This document shows positions 8,093-8,644 of a stretch of DNA of 8,644 nucleotides, piece by piece (the first letter of the stretch is position 1; each line of letters begins with the position of its first letter). The notes below the pieces were generated by a model, which was not told the DNA's origin, searched no databases, and saw only the letters and a program-made list of their open reading frames with translations. Source of the DNA: Acetomicrobium sp. UBA3949 (GTDB lineage Bacteria; Synergistota; Synergistia; Synergistales; Acetomicrobiaceae); contig DGDP01000098.1 of assembly GCA_002385485.1 (NCBI GenBank), forward strand, positions 972 to 9,615. The letters run 5' to 3'. The translations under genes and the position numbers were made by a program.

Positions 8093-8252
8093 ATGTTTAT
8101 CTCCATGCCTGTTATATTTTTTAAAAAGTTACATTTTGGCTTACCAAATAAACATTAAATGGTGGCACAAAGCCATTGTCTTTAATCGCCATAAAGTTAA
8201 CTTTTACCGCATGGATGATTTTGATTATCTTCGTTCTTAAGTAGCCATCTAC
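8093..8252 (-). promoter_or_regulatory. Untranslated leader of the BREX operon with two small inverted repeats
   Basis: No gene is supported here. It holds a perfect 12-base palindrome, AAAGTTAACTTT, at 8193-8204, and a short hairpin with arms TTTGG and CCAAA around four bases at 8135-8148. If transcription starts near 8246, both would lie in the mRNA leader or act as operator DNA. No regulator gene is present in the window. The role is inferred only from position. Confidence 0.35.
8101..8104 (-). promoter_or_regulatory. Ribosome binding site of brxF with nested starts
   Basis: GGAG on the minus strand precedes ATGTGATG. It is 6 bases from ATG 8094 (which is followed immediately by TGA), 8 from GTG 8092, and 11 from ATG 8089. 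The last two are in the brxF frame, so GTG has the best in-frame spacing. Confidence 0.55.
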
Positions 8253-8281
8253 AATTTACCGGTTGTTTCAGTTGCTGTCAA
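8253..8281 (-). promoter_or_regulatory. Candidate sigma-70-type promoter of the BREX operon
   Basis: A perfect -35 box, TTGACA (8276-8281), is followed after 17 bases by TAAATT (8253-8258), which matches TATAAT at four of six positions. It reads toward brxF and lies just after the stop of the transposase-like frame. It is the best promoter seen in the 550 bases upstream of brxF, but the weak -10 leaves it tentative. Confidence 0.45.
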
Positions 8282-8295
8282 GCTATCGTAAGAAA

Positions 8296-8644
8296 TTAAC
8301 GAGAGAGAATAATGACATGATATACGATTAAACTATAGAAATTCATTGTCAATATTTTCTCCCTAATTTTTTTCTTTATATCACACGCATTGATATTATC
8401 TGGAAAATTTAAGATGACACCCTTCTGAGGGAAACAAAAAGGCCGTCCGCTCACGTCTCTTTTCTGCCTGTTTATTATCCGAAGCTTCTTCCTGTAACGT
8501 ACCGGTATTTGAGACACATTTAGTCTCATAGTCCCAACTTTAGTAGTTAGCTGCCATTCCTTGTATCGGTTGCACATACCCTTCCTTTCTTCCGTGCGTT
8601 TATAGGCTTCTGAATTGATCTGTTTTAGTTCGCTGTTGTTCCAG
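8296..8644 (-). pseudogene. IS256/Mutator-family transposase fragment, continuing past the right edge
   Basis: The frame is open from the right edge to a stop at 8296. Its first part (about 8509-8643) reads EAYKRTEERKG, then NRYKEWQLTTKVGTMRLNV, which fits the N-terminal region of IS256/Mutator transposases (consensus of the type ...YERTEER.GYRNGY...L.TRVGT..L.VP...). After NVSQ, where the family normally gives VP.xR.G.F and then the DDE catalytic domain, the sequence instead gives IPVRYRKKLRI and an AT-rich tail with no recognisable transposase motif. No catalytic residues are present. The simplest reading is an insertion-sequence remnant cut or rearranged near 8508. An internal ATG at 8577 with AGGA upstream could allow a 93-residue product, but I give this little weight. 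The rest of the element, including any start, lies outside the window. Confidence 0.6.

Noticed and set aside
8121..8192. Minus-strand 23-codon frame starting MAIKDNGFVPPF in the brxF leader
   Set aside because: No Shine-Dalgarno site before its ATG and no family recognised. Possibly leftover coding sequence, but nothing supports translation.
8440..8475. Possible intrinsic terminator around the T-run after the GC-rich stretch
   Set aside because: The minus strand has GGACGGCC followed by TTTTT, but I could not find a stem longer than three or four pairs preceding the T-run.

Overview
The window carries the first four genes, all on the minus strand, of what looks like a type 3 BREX (bacteriophage exclusion) operon. 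Read in transcription order from right to left they are brxF (small P-loop ATPase), brxC/pglY (large P-loop ATPase), a pglX-type DNA methyltransferase, and the N-terminal third or so of an SNF2-like helicase (brxHII) that runs off the left edge. This order, together with the family assignments, is the published type 3 layout. The usual last members, pglZ and brxA, would lie beyond the left end and are not seen. Family assignments come from reading motifs by eye; no database search was possible.

Region by region: 1-599 is the partial helicase; 630-3731 the methyltransferase; 3732-3778 an intergenic gap with an imperfect hairpin and an odd start region; 3779-7579 brxC; 7580-7621 a short gap with a strong ribosome binding site; 7622-8092 brxF; 8093-8295 a gene-free leader with a candidate promoter and small inverted repeats; 8296-8644 an open frame entering from the right edge whose first part reads as a piece of an IS256/Mutator-family transposase and whose end does not. 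Gaps of 30-47 bases between co-directional genes suggest one transcript, probably started by a promoter near 8253-8281.

How the genes would work together: in BREX, the methyltransferase marks host DNA at a non-palindromic site, and the ATPases, helicase and PglZ use absence of the mark to block phage DNA replication without obvious cutting. Here the methyltransferase has an unusual two-DPP layout with a CxxC/CxxC ribbon, and brxC has an isolated CPYC motif between helical stretches.

Organism: a bacterium of middling G+C (about mid-40s percent by eye), with purine-rich Shine-Dalgarno sites and mixed ATG/GTG starts. A Firmicute such as a clostridial lineage would fit, but the sequence does not prove this. 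The transposase remnant beside the operon suggests an accessory or defence island. No tRNA, rRNA, CRISPR array, origin or clear terminator was found.
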